From Radicibacter daui (GTDB lineage: Bacteria; Pseudomonadota; Alphaproteobacteria; Radicibacterales; Radicibacteraceae), in contig CP131056.1 in assembly GCA_030657355.1 (NCBI GenBank), positions 434,001-498,000 of the forward strand: a stretch of DNA of 64,000 bases, written 5' to 3'. Positions 45,608 through 54,020 of this stretch are shown here, piece by piece. Below the pieces are notes generated by a model, which did not search any database, was not told the DNA's origin, and was given only the letters and a program-made list of their open reading frames with translations. The stretch's first letter is position 1; each line of letters begins with the position of its first letter. Both the position numbers and the translations under genes were made by a program.

Positions 45608-45630
45608 GGGGCAGCCGGCAAGGCTGCCCC
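45608..45630 (+). other. Intercistronic hairpin between phaA and phaB
   Basis: GGGGCAGCC (45608-45616) pairs exactly with GGCTGCCCC (45622-45630), loop GGCAA. No T-run follows, so it is more likely a stabilising or partial-termination element than a full terminator. Confidence 0.55.
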
Positions 45631-45681
45631 GCCAGGGAATCATAACGTCCAGGTCAGGACATCACGATAAGGGAGGCAGGC

Positions 45682-46404
45682 ATGGCACGCTTGGCGGTGG
45701 TTACCGGTGGTACCCGTGGTATCGGCGAGGCGATTTCCGTCGCGCTCAAGAATGCAGGCTACCAGGTGGTGGCCAACTATGCCGGCAATGACGAAAAGGC
45801 AGCTGCCTTTACCGAGCGCACCGGCATTCCGGCCCGCAAGTTCGACGTGGCGGATTTTGCGGCCGTTACCAAGGCTATCGGCGAGATCGAGGCCGAGTTC
45901 GGCCCGGTGGATATTGTCGTCAACAATGCCGGCATCACCCGCGATGCCACCATGCACCGCATGGATCACGACATGTGGCAGGCGGTGATCGATACCAATC
46001 TCGGCTCCTGCTTCAACATGAGCCGGGCGGTGATCGACGGCATGCGCGGCCGTGGCTTTGGCCGTATCGTCAATATCGGCTCCATCAACGGTCAGGCCGG
46101 CCAGTATGGCCAGGTAAACTATGCTGCCGCCAAGTCCGGCATCCATGGTTTCACCAAGGCGCTGGCGCAGGAAACCGCCAACCGAGGTATCACCGTCAAC
46201 GCCATCGCTCCGGGTTATATCGATACCGATATGGTCCGCGCTGTGCCTGAGGCGGTGCTGGAAAAGATCATCGCGCGCATTCCGGTTGGCCGTCTCGGCA
46301 AGGCGGATGAGATTGCCCGCGCCGTACTGTTCCTCATCGCCGACGATGCCGGCTTCATCACCGGCTCCACATTGTCGATCAATGGTGGCCAGCATATGTA
46401 TTAA
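45682..46404 (+). CDS. phaB: Acetoacetyl-CoA reductase
   Basis: 240 residues, a classical short-chain dehydrogenase. VTGGTRGIG binds NADPH, NNAGITRD follows, and the catalytic pair is Y147-x3-K151 (NYAAAKSG). The C-terminal GFITGSTLSINGGQHM is typical of PhaB. It reduces acetoacetyl-CoA to (R)-3-hydroxybutyryl-CoA. GGGAGG precedes the ATG at 45682. Second enzyme of the PHB pathway, 104 bases after phaA. Confidence 0.96.
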   Translation: MARLAVVTGGTRGIGEAISVALKNAGYQVVANYAGNDEKAAAFTERTGIPARKFDVADFAAVTKAIGEIEAEFGPVDIVVNNAGITRDATMHRMDHDMWQAVIDTNLGSCFNMSRAVIDGMRGRGFGRIVNIGSINGQAGQYGQVNYAAAKSGIHGFTKALAQETANRGITVNAIAPGYIDTDMVRAVPEAVLEKIIARIPVGRLGKADEIARAVLFLIADDAGFITGSTLSINGGQHMY

Positions 46405-46443
46405 GGCTCTGGTCCTGCGCAGGATGCGCATAGGGAGAGCCTG

Positions 46444-46893
46444 TTGAGCCGCGAATATCCCGATCGGCCCTGGGTGGGTGTGGGCGTCATCGTCTGGAAG
46501 GACAACTGCGTTCTTCTGGTCCGGCGTGCACGCCCGCCCGAGCTGGGTTCCTGGTCGCTGCCCGGCGGGGCGCAGGAATTGGGCGAGAGCCTGTTCGAGG
46601 CCGCCCGGCGCGAGGTTGCGGAGGAAACCGGCCTCGTCATTGAGCCGGTCGCCGTCGTCAGCGCCTTCGACAAGATCGTGCGGGACGAGGCGGACCGGGT
46701 GCAGTTCCACTACACACTGGTGGATGTGGCGGCGAGCTGGGTTTCCGGTGAGGCGATGGCCGAGGACGATATCGACGCCGCCTGCTGGGCGGACGCCGCG
46801 ATGCTGGCGGAGATGGAGCTCCACGCCGATGTCCGGCAGGTGGTCGAGCAATCACGCCGGCTGCTGCAGGACATGCTGCCGCCCCCTCCCTGA
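46444..46893 (+). CDS. NUDIX hydrolase
   Basis: 149 residues from a TTG at 46444, preceded by GGGAGAG. The Nudix box GGAQELGESLFEAARREV..EETGL is complete (G-x5-E-x7-REV-x-EE-x-G-L). The N-terminus PWVGVGVIVWKDNCVLLVRRAR resembles ADP-ribose pyrophosphatase-like members. Substrate is unknown. It follows phaB by 39 bases and may be cotranscribed with it, but nothing ties it to PHB chemistry. Confidence 0.88.
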   Translation: MSREYPDRPWVGVGVIVWKDNCVLLVRRARPPELGSWSLPGGAQELGESLFEAARREVAEETGLVIEPVAVVSAFDKIVRDEADRVQFHYTLVDVAASWVSGEAMAEDDIDAACWADAAMLAEMELHADVRQVVEQSRRLLQDMLPPPP

Positions 46894-46918
46894 ACGGAAG
46901 AAGACAGGGCTCGGCCCT

Positions 46919-47638
46919 TTAGAGCTTTTCCAGTCTTTCGCGCAGCTTCTGCGTGCGCGGATCGTCGATGCCGAAGATGGCTTCGCGCATCGCGATGGCC
47001 CGGTCGAGCGCGGCGCGCCCCTGTGCTACCTCACCCATGGCGACATGGGCGCTGGAGAGATTGGCCAGCCAGGTCGACAAGCGGCTGCGGTCGGGGTTCG
47101 GTCGGCTCTCCGTCAGCTGGATGGCCTGACGGAAATAGCTGAGCGCGGCGGCATGGTCGCCTTCCGCCCCAAGGCAGACCCCCAGTGCATTGAGCGCCTC
47201 GGCCAGCAATGTCGGATCCGATCCGGGTTGGCGCATCAGTCCGGAAATCGCCCGGTCCAGACAGGCGGCGGCATCGTCCAGCCGGTTGAGATTGAAGAAG
47301 CAGAGCCCCATTACTGCCTGCGCCTGGGCGGCCAGCGGGCTGTCGAGGCCATGAATCGCCTCTGCAAGCGCGCGTGCCTGTGCGGCGGCGGCGGCGGCTT
47401 CGCCGGCCCGGTCGACATTGCGCAGAAAACTTGCCTGTTCCAGCAGCGGAGCAATCAGCTCCGGCGCGTCATACCCCAGCTGCGTCTCGATGCGCGATAT
47501 CCGGCGCCGCAGTTCGTCCTCGATCGAACTGACGGCAAGCGGGTCGGTCTGGAGCCGACTCTGCGGTGGGTGGGGAGTTCTGGTCACGGCGATGCGAGGT
47601 CCTTGTGCGGGTGCCGGCTGTAGGTCGCCGGCCGCCAC
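46919..47638 (-). CDS. Tetratricopeptide-repeat protein
   Basis: 239 residues from a GTG at 47638. After a Pro-rich N-terminus of about 35 residues there are four to five helical repeats with TPR/kinesin-light-chain spacing (AEALNALGVCLGAEGDHAAALSYFRQA, in part). No signal peptide or catalytic domain. It probably serves as a protein-interaction scaffold. It converges with the NUDIX gene, 25 bases apart, and follows csaA by 17 bases on the same strand. The start is uncertain because no good ribosome site is visible. Confidence 0.75.
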   Translation of the reverse strand: MAAGDLQPAPAQGPRIAVTRTPHPPQSRLQTDPLAVSSIEDELRRRISRIETQLGYDAPELIAPLLEQASFLRNVDRAGEAAAAAAQARALAEAIHGLDSPLAAQAQAVMGLCFFNLNRLDDAAACLDRAISGLMRQPGSDPTLLAEALNALGVCLGAEGDHAAALSYFRQAIQLTESRPNPDRSRLSTWLANLSSAHVAMGEVAQGRAALDRAIAMREAIFGIDDPRTQKLRERLEKL

Positions 47639-47655
47639 ACTCTGTTCCGGGTGTT

Positions 47656-48018
47656 CTAGAAGAGACGGCCTCCGTTCGGCACTGGCCGGCCGGGTGACAG
47701 GATAACCGGTTCGCCCGCCTCATCGGGAAAACCGACGACCAGACATTCGGAGACGAACTTGCCGATCTGTTTGGCCGGAAAATTCACCACGGCGGCGACC
47801 TGCCGGCCGATCAGGGTTTCGGGCGTATAATGCCGGGTCAGCTGGGCCGAGCTGCGCCGCTCACCGATCTCGGGGCCGAAATCCAGCCACAGCTTGATCG
47901 CCGGCCGGCGCGCTTCGGGATAAGGTTCGGCGCGGATGATCGTGCCGACACGCAGTTCGACTCTTTCGAACTCCTGCCAGCTAAGATCGCGCCCTGCCTG
48001 GGCTTCGGTGACGGACAT
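47656..48018 (-). CDS. csaA: CsaA-type tRNA-binding-domain protein
   Basis: 120 residues, the whole length being one OB-fold tRNA-binding domain with FERVELRVGTIIRAEPYPEARRPAIKL (partial motif VELRVGTI), VVNFPAKQIGKF and the ECLVVGF segment. CsaA proteins bind tRNA and have been described as export chaperones in Bacillus. It is transcribed toward the TPR gene. Upstream is the phasin terminator. Confidence 0.93.
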   Translation of the reverse strand: MSVTEAQAGRDLSWQEFERVELRVGTIIRAEPYPEARRPAIKLWLDFGPEIGERRSSAQLTRHYTPETLIGRQVAAVVNFPAKQIGKFVSECLVVGFPDEAGEPVILSPGRPVPNGGRLF

Positions 48019-48141
48019 TATTCGCCCCCAGATTATGTAATTTTAAAATAAATCCGCCCTTTGTTTAATAACGCATCTGTCCGGACGTGCATAGGGTTGC
48101 CCCGGCCAGAGGCTGGCGGCCACGGGCCCTGCAGTGACGCG

Positions 48142-48193
48142 GGCAAAAAAGAAACCCGCCACGCGGCTGCCGCGGGCGGGTTTCTTTTTTGCC
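48142..48193. terminator. Terminator of the phasin gene
   Basis: A 19-bp perfect inverted repeat (48142-48160 with 48175-48193) carries AAAAAAG/CTTTTTT edges and can work on both strands; it lies downstream of phaP. Confidence 0.93.
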
Positions 48194-48239
48194 GAGACCC
48201 CGGGCCTGCGGCTGACCGCAGGCCCGGGACAGCGAAGAC

Positions 48240-48677
48240 TTACTTGGAAGCGGTCTTCAGCTTGGTCACGAGCGTCTTGACCTCATCGAGGCTGGCGACG
48301 ACGCGCTTGCTGATAACGTCAGCGGCTTCCTTGTTGGACTTGGAAACCATCTCGGCCAGCTCGGTCATGTTGCCGAGCGCCTTCTCGAAGGCGGCCTTGA
48401 GGAGTTCGGTCTCCTTGGCAACCTTCTCTTCCGGCGCGCTGGCGGCCATCAGTTCGCGCAGCATGACATTGGCTTCTTCCATGGTCTGGCGGAAGATTTC
48501 GGTCTGGCGGCGCAGGACGGCCTGCACGCCTTCGAAGGCAAGCTGGTTGGCCTGGGTCAGCGCTTCGATGTTCTTGCGCTGGGCGGTCACCAGGGCGTTC
48601 ATGTCGACGCCCGGAACCTTGAAGTCAGCCATGAGCTTGGTGAAATCGATATCGAGGAACGGGTTGGTGGCGGTCAT
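48240..48677 (-). CDS. phaP: Phasin family protein
   Basis: 145 residues from ATG 48677. It is amphipathic-helical throughout, with NPFLDIDFTKLMADFKVPGVDMNALV at the start (partial motif FTKLMADFKVPGVD) and the AQRKNIEALTQANQLAFEG phasin core. Phasins coat PHB granules and set their number and size. The gene stands alone between a strong terminator and a readable promoter with two TGC-dyads, the expected pattern for PhaR control. It is transcribed in the same direction as pgeF. Confidence 0.94.
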   Translation of the reverse strand: MTATNPFLDIDFTKLMADFKVPGVDMNALVTAQRKNIEALTQANQLAFEGVQAVLRRQTEIFRQTMEEANVMLRELMAASAPEEKVAKETELLKAAFEKALGNMTELAEMVSKSNKEAADVISKRVVASLDEVKTLVTKLKTASK

Positions 48678-48743
48678 GTCCTTATCCCTTTCTTTGCGCT
48701 CGTGCTTGCGGGTGCCGTTGGCCCCTGCGGCGCGGCGCTTTGG

Positions 48744-48752
48744 TGCAATGCA
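48744..48752. promoter_or_regulatory. TGC-dyad operator candidate downstream of the phasin promoter
   Basis: TGCAATGCA lies inside the 11-bp perfect palindrome GTGCAATGCAC (48743-48753), at about +11 to +19 from the predicted start, a position suited to repression by PhaR. Confidence 0.65.
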
Positions 48753-48769
48753 CAATTTGATCTGAGGGC

Positions 48770-48798
48770 ACTATGAGCGCGAGGCATCCCGCCGTCAA
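48770..48798 (-). promoter_or_regulatory. Phasin promoter
   Basis: On the minus strand: TTGACG (48798-48793) as -35, a 17-base spacer, and CATAGT (48775-48770) as -10. The -35 is near consensus; the -10 matches at four positions. It is bracketed by TGC-dyads at 48744-48752 and 48811-48819. Confidence 0.65.
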
Positions 48799-48810
48799 TA
48801 TGAAAATTGC

Positions 48811-48819
48811 TGCACTGCA
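48811..48819. promoter_or_regulatory. TGC-dyad operator candidate upstream of the phasin promoter
   Basis: TGCACTGCA sits within ATTGC-TGCACT-GCAAT (48806-48821), about 50 bases before the predicted start and only four bases from the end of pgeF. Confidence 0.6.
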
Positions 48820-48822
48820 ATA

Positions 48823-49608
48823 TCACGTAAAAAGAGATATAACTGATATATTGCGCCCGTAATCGCTGTGGCCTTGCCGGCGGCTGGCGCGATAACTGAA
48901 GTGGGTATCCGCCCCCAGCGTGCCAAGGCCGCACCAGCGCGCCGCCGCCACGCCAGCCCGCTGCAGCCGGGCCACCACATAACCCGGCAGATCGAACAGC
49001 GGATGCCCTTCACGGGTGCCGGGGCGGAAGAAGCGGGCACTGGCCGGGTCCTCGGCCAGGAAGTTCTGCTCGAACTCCGGCCCCACCTCATACTGGTCAG
49101 GGCCGATACAGGGGCCAACGCAGGTTACGATGTCGCTGCGCCGTGCTCCGAGCGCCTCCATGGCGGCAATTGCACTGTCGGTTACGCCGCCGATGGCACC
49201 CTTCCACCCGGCATGCACCGCCCCGATAACGCCGGCCTTGCCATCTGCCAGCAGTACCGGCGCACAGTCCGCGGCGAGCGCGCCGAGGGCGATGCCCGGC
49301 GTGCGCGTAACCATGCCATCTACCCGTGGCAGTGGCGTGCCGGCCTCCCAGGGGGCGGTTACCGTCACGACATCGGCGCTGTGGCACTGGTGCACGGTCA
49401 GCAGCCGGTCGGGCTGGACCCCCATCAGGGCCGCTACCCGGGCGCGGTTTTCCGTCACTGCCGCGCCATCGTCATCGGACCCGAGCCCGCAATTGAGGCT
49501 GGTATAAATGCCGCCGCTGACACCGCCGGCCTTGCCGCAGAAGGCGTGACGAATGCCGGGCAGGCCTGCAAGTACCGGGTCGGTGGCATGGGCCAGAGCG
49601 GTGGTCAT
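48823..49608 (-). CDS. pgeF: PgeF/YfiH laccase-domain protein (peptidoglycan editing factor)
   Basis: 261 residues. The copper/zinc-site motifs of the family are present: TVHQCHSADV, AADCAPVLLAD, AVHAGWKG and CVGPCIGPDQYEVG. In E. coli the protein removes wrong amino acids (such as L-Ser) from cytoplasmic muropeptides; other members oxidise purine nucleosides. It is third in the lgt-methyltransferase-pgeF set, 65 bases after the methyltransferase gene. No terminator separates it from phaP. Confidence 0.93.
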   Translation of the reverse strand: MTTALAHATDPVLAGLPGIRHAFCGKAGGVSGGIYTSLNCGLGSDDDGAAVTENRARVAALMGVQPDRLLTVHQCHSADVVTVTAPWEAGTPLPRVDGMVTRTPGIALGALAADCAPVLLADGKAGVIGAVHAGWKGAIGGVTDSAIAAMEALGARRSDIVTCVGPCIGPDQYEVGPEFEQNFLAEDPASARFFRPGTREGHPLFDLPGYVVARLQRAGVAAARWCGLGTLGADTHFSYRASRRQGHSDYGRNISVISLFT

Positions 49609-49673
49609 CTGCGGCAGCCTTTCGTTTTCGGTTGGATTGTGGTCGATGGTTCCGGGGGGCGCCCCGGGCGTTG

Positions 49674-50804
49674 TCAGCCCGGGCGATAAAGGGTGAGGGC
49701 CGGCAACGCCTTGAGCCCACTTCCGGCAAGTCCCAGCACCTTGAACAGGTGGCCCATCTGCTGCACGTCGGCAAGCCGGGTGGCCGCCTCGGCAATTGCA
49801 CGCCGTCCGGCCTCGTCGGCCCTTGCCATCAGTTGCGTCGCCCGGGTTTCCAGCCCCAGCGCTTGCAGGAAACCGCCCTGCGTGCCAATGCCATAGGCCA
49901 CGGCTCCGGCGCTGGTTGCCGCTTCGGCCAGAGCGGCAAAATCGACATGGGCGGTCAGATCAGCGTGGCCGGGTTCGGCCAGCGGGTCGGCAAAACGATG
50001 GGCGGCGAGCGCCTGAAAACTGTCGCCCACCGCCGCTGCATCGGCATAGCCATAGTCAATGAAGAGTGCGGCACCGGATTGCCGCACGAGCCTGCCTGCA
50101 AGCTCGTGCGAAATTGCGGCACCGGCCGGGCAAAGTTCGACAATCGCCGGCGCTGCCGCCGGATGGCTTGCCGCCAGCGCGGCGCTGCGGGCCGGCGATA
50201 CACTGGCGACGAGCGCCTGTGGGGCCGGCTGGCTGCCCCAGCAGAGTGTGCCGTCCGGGGTCAAATCGACCGCCCGCTCCCGCCAGCCTGCCGGTCCATG
50301 GAGCAACTGGTGAATCGGCAGGGCGTCGAAAAACTCATTGGCGATGATGAGCAGCGGCAGGTTGCCCGGCAGCGTATCAATGCCGTCGTGCCAGTGCGGT
50401 GTGGCATCCGGCAGTGCCGCCTTCTGCCGCGCCCGCAAGGCCGGGCTCATCTCGACCAGATGAATTTGAGCTGCCGCGCCAAAGCCGTGTACGCGGGCAG
50501 TAGAACGCAGCATGTCCGCCATCAGCGTGCCGCGGCCGGGACCGAGTTCGACAAGGGCAAACTGCCCGGGGCTGCTGAGATCGAGCCAGACTTGCGCCGC
50601 CCACAGGCCAATCAACTCCCCGAACATCTGGCTGATTTCCGGCGCGGTAATGAAGTCGCCGCTACGACCGAAGGGTTCGCGGCTCATATAGTAACCGAAC
50701 TGCGGGTGGCCGAGGGCCAGCGCCATGTAGTCGGCAACGCTGATTGGCCCTTCGCGGCGGATACGGTCCGCCAGAACGGGCAGCAGCCCGTTCGGCTCGC
50801 TCAC
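49674..50804 (-). CDS. MidA/NDUFAF7-type SAM-dependent methyltransferase
   Basis: 376 residues from a GTG at 50804 that overlaps the lgt stop as GTGA. The family block ALGHPQFGYYMSREPFGRSGDFITAPEIS (partial motif GYYMSREPFG) and the SAM motif ELGPGRGTLMADML are clear. In mitochondria the homologue NDUFAF7 dimethylates an arginine of a complex I subunit; the bacterial role is likely similar but unproven. Placed between lgt and pgeF, an arrangement common in Alphaproteobacteria. Confidence 0.92.
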   Translation of the reverse strand: MSEPNGLLPVLADRIRREGPISVADYMALALGHPQFGYYMSREPFGRSGDFITAPEISQMFGELIGLWAAQVWLDLSSPGQFALVELGPGRGTLMADMLRSTARVHGFGAAAQIHLVEMSPALRARQKAALPDATPHWHDGIDTLPGNLPLLIIANEFFDALPIHQLLHGPAGWRERAVDLTPDGTLCWGSQPAPQALVASVSPARSAALAASHPAAAPAIVELCPAGAAISHELAGRLVRQSGAALFIDYGYADAAAVGDSFQALAAHRFADPLAEPGHADLTAHVDFAALAEAATSAGAVAYGIGTQGGFLQALGLETRATQLMARADEAGRRAIAEAATRLADVQQMGHLFKVLGLAGSGLKALPALTLYRPG

Positions 50805-51688
50805 CGTGCCGGCTCCGGGGTTGCCGGAACCGGTTCGGCCGGGCTCAGCGGGGCAAGGCCCCGGCGCCAGCACCAGACGGCCAGTGCCACGCCGGCGGCA
50901 ATCATCGGCAGCGACAGGATCTGGCCCATGGTCAGGCCGAAGGCCAGATAGTTGAGCTGCGCGTCCGGCTGGCGGAAATGCTCCACCACCACACGGGCAA
51001 GGCCATAACCGATGACGAAGATGCCCGAGAGCACGCCCGGCCGACGGCGCACTGCCGGTACCCGCGCCAGCAGCGCCAGCACGCTGAAGAGCACGATCCC
51101 TTCAAGCGCCGCCTCATAAAGCTGCGAGGGGTGACGGGGCAGATGGTCCTTGTCGCCCGGAAAGACCATCGACCACGGCCCGTCCCACGGGCGGCCCCAG
51201 AGCTCGCCATTGATGAAGTTGGCAATCCGGCCAAAGAACAGGCCAATGGGGGCGGCGGCGCAGGCAAGGTCTGCCAGCGCCAGCGGCGCGATGCCCCGGC
51301 GCCGGGAGAAGAGGAAAGTCACCATCGCCACGCCGAGGAACCCGCCATGGAACGACATGCCGCCATGCCAGACCATGAAGATGTCGAGCGGATTCACGAC
51401 ATAGAAGGAGAGGTTATAGAACAGCACGTAGCCGATCCGCCCGCCGAGGATGACGCCAACCACGATCCAGGTCAGGTAATCGTCGATGTCGGAGACCTTC
51501 GGCGCCCCGATGAAATTGGCGCCGCGTTTGGCGAGCGAGATCGCATAGCGCCAGCCGAGGACGAAACCGGCCAGATAGGCAAGCCCGTACCAGCGCACGG
51601 CCAGTGGGCCGAGATGGAAGGCAATGGGGTCGATGTCGGGATAGGGAAGGCCAGGCATCGGGTAAAAGGCTCCGCCAGCGGGTGCCAT
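50801..51688 (-). CDS. lgt: Prolipoprotein diacylglyceryl transferase
   Basis: 295 residues with about seven membrane spans. The Lgt signature is GRIANFINGELWGR; HGGLSFHGG-like catalytic loop appears as HGGMSFHGGFLG. It moves diacylglycerol from phosphatidylglycerol to the lipobox Cys of prelipoproteins. ATG 51688 is used; ATG 51658 (MPGLPYP), with GGAG upstream, is an equally good start. It is divergent from ubiK across 351 bases. Confidence 0.95.
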   Translation of the reverse strand: MAPAGGAFYPMPGLPYPDIDPIAFHLGPLAVRWYGLAYLAGFVLGWRYAISLAKRGANFIGAPKVSDIDDYLTWIVVGVILGGRIGYVLFYNLSFYVVNPLDIFMVWHGGMSFHGGFLGVAMVTFLFSRRRGIAPLALADLACAAAPIGLFFGRIANFINGELWGRPWDGPWSMVFPGDKDHLPRHPSQLYEAALEGIVLFSVLALLARVPAVRRRPGVLSGIFVIGYGLARVVVEHFRQPDAQLNYLAFGLTMGQILSLPMIAAGVALAVWCWRRGLAPLSPAEPVPATPEPAR

Positions 51689-52039
51689 TCAGGGAGCCCG
51701 GCCCCCGGCCGGCGTCCCGGCGACAACACCGGATCGATTTTAGGTCGAAAAAGGGCAGAAGGTTCCCCCGCCCCTCAAGCGGTCCTTATAGGGGTGGGGG
51801 GCGGGTGGCCGCAATGGCGCGCCAGCCCCTTGCCGGGAGATTGAGGCGTGGTTCATAGTCGCGCGCCCGGGCAGCAGCCCTTCGCCGCCGCACTCTGGCA
51901 ACCTTTGCCGGCTGGCAGGCGTTCCTGCCCATCGGCGGCATTTGGGGGTATGATGACGGGCTGGGGCCCTGCCCCGTCAGATTCCCGGCAAGGCAGGGGC
52001 GGCCACAAGGGCCGGCCCCTTGGGATAAGGATGATCGAG
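51689..52039. other. Divergent region between lgt and ubiK
   Basis: 351 bases without a credible gene. A TATGAT at 51949-51954 could be a plus-strand -10 for ubiK, but the matching -35 is poor. A GACGGG/CCCGTC hairpin follows it in the would-be 5' leader. The G-rich stretch near 51790-51810 has no recognisable function. Confidence 0.5.
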
Positions 52040-52348
52040 ATGCAGACCGAAAGCAAAATCCTGGATGATCTGGCCCGCCTGGTCGGCGGCGCGGTGGGCG
52101 CAGCCAACGGCGCGCGGCAGGAGCTGGAGCAGATCATCCGTGCCCGCATGGAGCGCATGCTGGCCCATATGGATCTGGTGCCGCGCGAGGAGTTCGAGGC
52201 GGTGCGCACCATGGCCATCAAGGCGCGCGAGGAGCAGGAGGTGCTGGCCGCCCGGATCGCCGCACTGGAAGAAAAGCTGGCCGCTACATCGGCTGCGGCC
52301 GCGCCGGCCGCACCGGCACGTCGCCGCAAGCCTGCCGCCAAGTCCTGA
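52040..52348 (+). CDS. ubiK: UbiK/BMFP-domain accessory protein
   Basis: 102 residues from ATG 52040, with AAGGA at 52027-52031 upstream; ATG 52031 is too close to that site. The BMFP pattern is clear: KILDDLARLVGGAVGAANGARQE, MDLVPREEFEAVRTMA, then a coiled coil (ARIAALEEKLAA) and an Ala/Lys/Arg-rich tail. UbiK helps assemble the ubiquinone-synthesis complex near the membrane. The upstream open frame to 51848 is unconserved. Confidence 0.92.
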   Translation: MQTESKILDDLARLVGGAVGAANGARQELEQIIRARMERMLAHMDLVPREEFEAVRTMAIKAREEQEVLAARIAALEEKLAATSAAAAPAAPARRRKPAAKS

Positions 52349-52548
52349 TCGCCTGAACGCCGGTCAAAGCGGCCGGCACGGAACCGGGGAAATCTTGCCT
52401 TCCCCCTTTGCCCGCCTTGCGGCCTGCCGGCCCTTCTGGCAGGGTCACGCACTTGTTTGGCAAACGGGGCGCGGGGGGCGCTTCGTCTTGAGAGAAGGCT
52501 GTGCGGGCATCGGCGGAAAAGCTGGCCCCGGCCGTGGAGTTTCGGGTT

Positions 52549-53052
52549 ATGGAGACGGTCACGTTCGAATCCATCGATGCGGGGTTCAATCCGCTTGATT
52601 CGGTGGAGGAGCTCGTCGCAGCCAATCAATGGACGTTCGACCGGGTGACGGATACCCAGATGGTGGTCGATATCCAGGGGCGCTGGTGCGACTACCGCCT
52701 GTTTTTCATGTGGAACGAAGAAAATTCGGGCATGCAGTTCGCCTGCCAGTTCGACATGAAGGTACCCGATGCGCGCCGCCCGGCGCTCAACGAACTGCTG
52801 GTGTCCATGAACGAGCGGCTCTGGCTCGGCCATTTCGACATCTGCTCGACCGAACATACGCCACTTTTCCGTTACACCATGCTTCTGCGCGGCGTGCCGA
52901 TGGTAAGCCTCGAGCAGCTTGAGGATCTGGTGGAGATCGCGCTCAGCGAGTGCGAGCGTTATTTCCCCGCCGTGCAATTCGTCATCTGGGGCGGCAAGAC
53001 GGCCGAGGAAGCCATCGCCGCTGCTGTACTTGATACCGTTGGGGAGGCCTGA
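52549..53052 (+). CDS. YbjN-domain protein
   Basis: 167 residues from ATG 52549, with GGAG nine bases upstream; the GTG at 52501 is less likely. The type III-chaperone-like YbjN fold is indicated by the alternating strands and the QFACQFDMKVP, LNERLWLGHFD-like (here MNERLWLGHFDIC) and ALSECERYFPAVQFVIWGG segments. The family's function is unknown; it is conserved next to proC in Alphaproteobacteria, as here (6 bases apart). Confidence 0.88.
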   Translation: METVTFESIDAGFNPLDSVEELVAANQWTFDRVTDTQMVVDIQGRWCDYRLFFMWNEENSGMQFACQFDMKVPDARRPALNELLVSMNERLWLGHFDICSTEHTPLFRYTMLLRGVPMVSLEQLEDLVEIALSECERYFPAVQFVIWGGKTAEEAIAAAVLDTVGEA

Positions 53053-53058
53053 GTTACG

Positions 53059-53871
53059 ATGCCGGCACATTTGCTTCTGGTCGGTTGCGGCAAGATGGGT
53101 GGGGCGCTGCTGAAAGGCTGGCTCGACCGCGATGTGGATTATCGCGTCACCATCGTCGATCCGTTCGGCCTGCCCGCGGGCCTGACCGATCTGCCGAACA
53201 TCAAGCAGGTGGCCGATTTCGACGCGGTGCCGGACGATGTCGATCCGTCGGTGGTGGTGTTCGCCGTCAAGCCGCAGGTGCTGCCGGGCGTCATCGACCG
53301 CTACAAGCGCTTCGTGCGGCCGGAGACGTTCTTCGTCTCCATCGTCGCGGGCAAGACCATCGCCTTCTTCGAAAAGCATCTCGGCAGCGAAGCTGCCATC
53401 GTGCGCGCCATGCCCAACACCCCGGCAGCCATCGGCCGCGGCATCACCGTCATGTGCGGCAATGCCAGCGTCACCGAGGCGCATCGGGATGAAAGCAGCG
53501 TGCTGATGCGCGCGGCTGGCAAGGTTGCCTGGATTGACGACGAGAGCCAGATGGATGCCGTTACCGCCGTTTCCGGCAGCGGCCCGGCCTATGTGTTCCA
53601 GCTGATCGAGACCATGGCCGAATCCGGCGTGCGCCTCGGCCTGCCGCTGGAGCTGGCAATGGATCTGGCGCGTGAGACCGTGGCCGGCGCCGGCGAACTT
53701 GCCCGCCGCCAGTCCGATGAGCGCATCACCCAGCTGCGCCGCAATGTGACCAGCCCGGGCGGCACCACCGAAGCCGCGCTGGAAGTGCTGCGCGCTTCCA
53801 ATGGCATTCAGCCGCTGTTCGACCGTGCGCTCAGGGCCGCGGCCGACCGGTCGCGCAAGCTTTCCGACTGA
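53059..53871 (+). CDS. proC: Pyrroline-5-carboxylate reductase
   Basis: 270 residues. The Rossmann start LLVGCGKMGGALLKGWL binds NADPH, and the family signature near the end is NVTSPGGTTEAALEVL. AVSGSGPAYVFQLIE is also typical. It makes proline from pyrroline-5-carboxylate. Last gene of ubiK-ybjN-proC, followed by a terminator. Confidence 0.96.
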   Translation: MPAHLLLVGCGKMGGALLKGWLDRDVDYRVTIVDPFGLPAGLTDLPNIKQVADFDAVPDDVDPSVVVFAVKPQVLPGVIDRYKRFVRPETFFVSIVAGKTIAFFEKHLGSEAAIVRAMPNTPAAIGRGITVMCGNASVTEAHRDESSVLMRAAGKVAWIDDESQMDAVTAVSGSGPAYVFQLIETMAESGVRLGLPLELAMDLARETVAGAGELARRQSDERITQLRRNVTSPGGTTEAALEVLRASNGIQPLFDRALRAAADRSRKLSD

Positions 53872-53900
53872 CCTTCTGAAAAGGGCGGTCGGCAGGTTAA

Positions 53901-53938
53901 AAGAAACCGGCGGCTTTCGGGTCGCCGGTTTCTTTTTG
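53901..53938 (+). terminator. Terminator after proC
   Basis: AAGAAACCGGCG (53901-53912) pairs with CGCCGGTTTCTT (53923-53934), followed by TTTTG. Confidence 0.9.
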
Positions 53939-54020
53939 TTGCTGTCTCTTATGACGGTTTTAACCTGCGTCCGGATAAAGTCTCTTTGAGGGAAATGTCG
54001 GCAAGGAACTGCACCCTGAG

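Noticed and set aside
51853-53484. 543-codon minus-strand frame
   Set aside because: Antisense to ubiK, the YbjN-domain gene and proC, all well supported.
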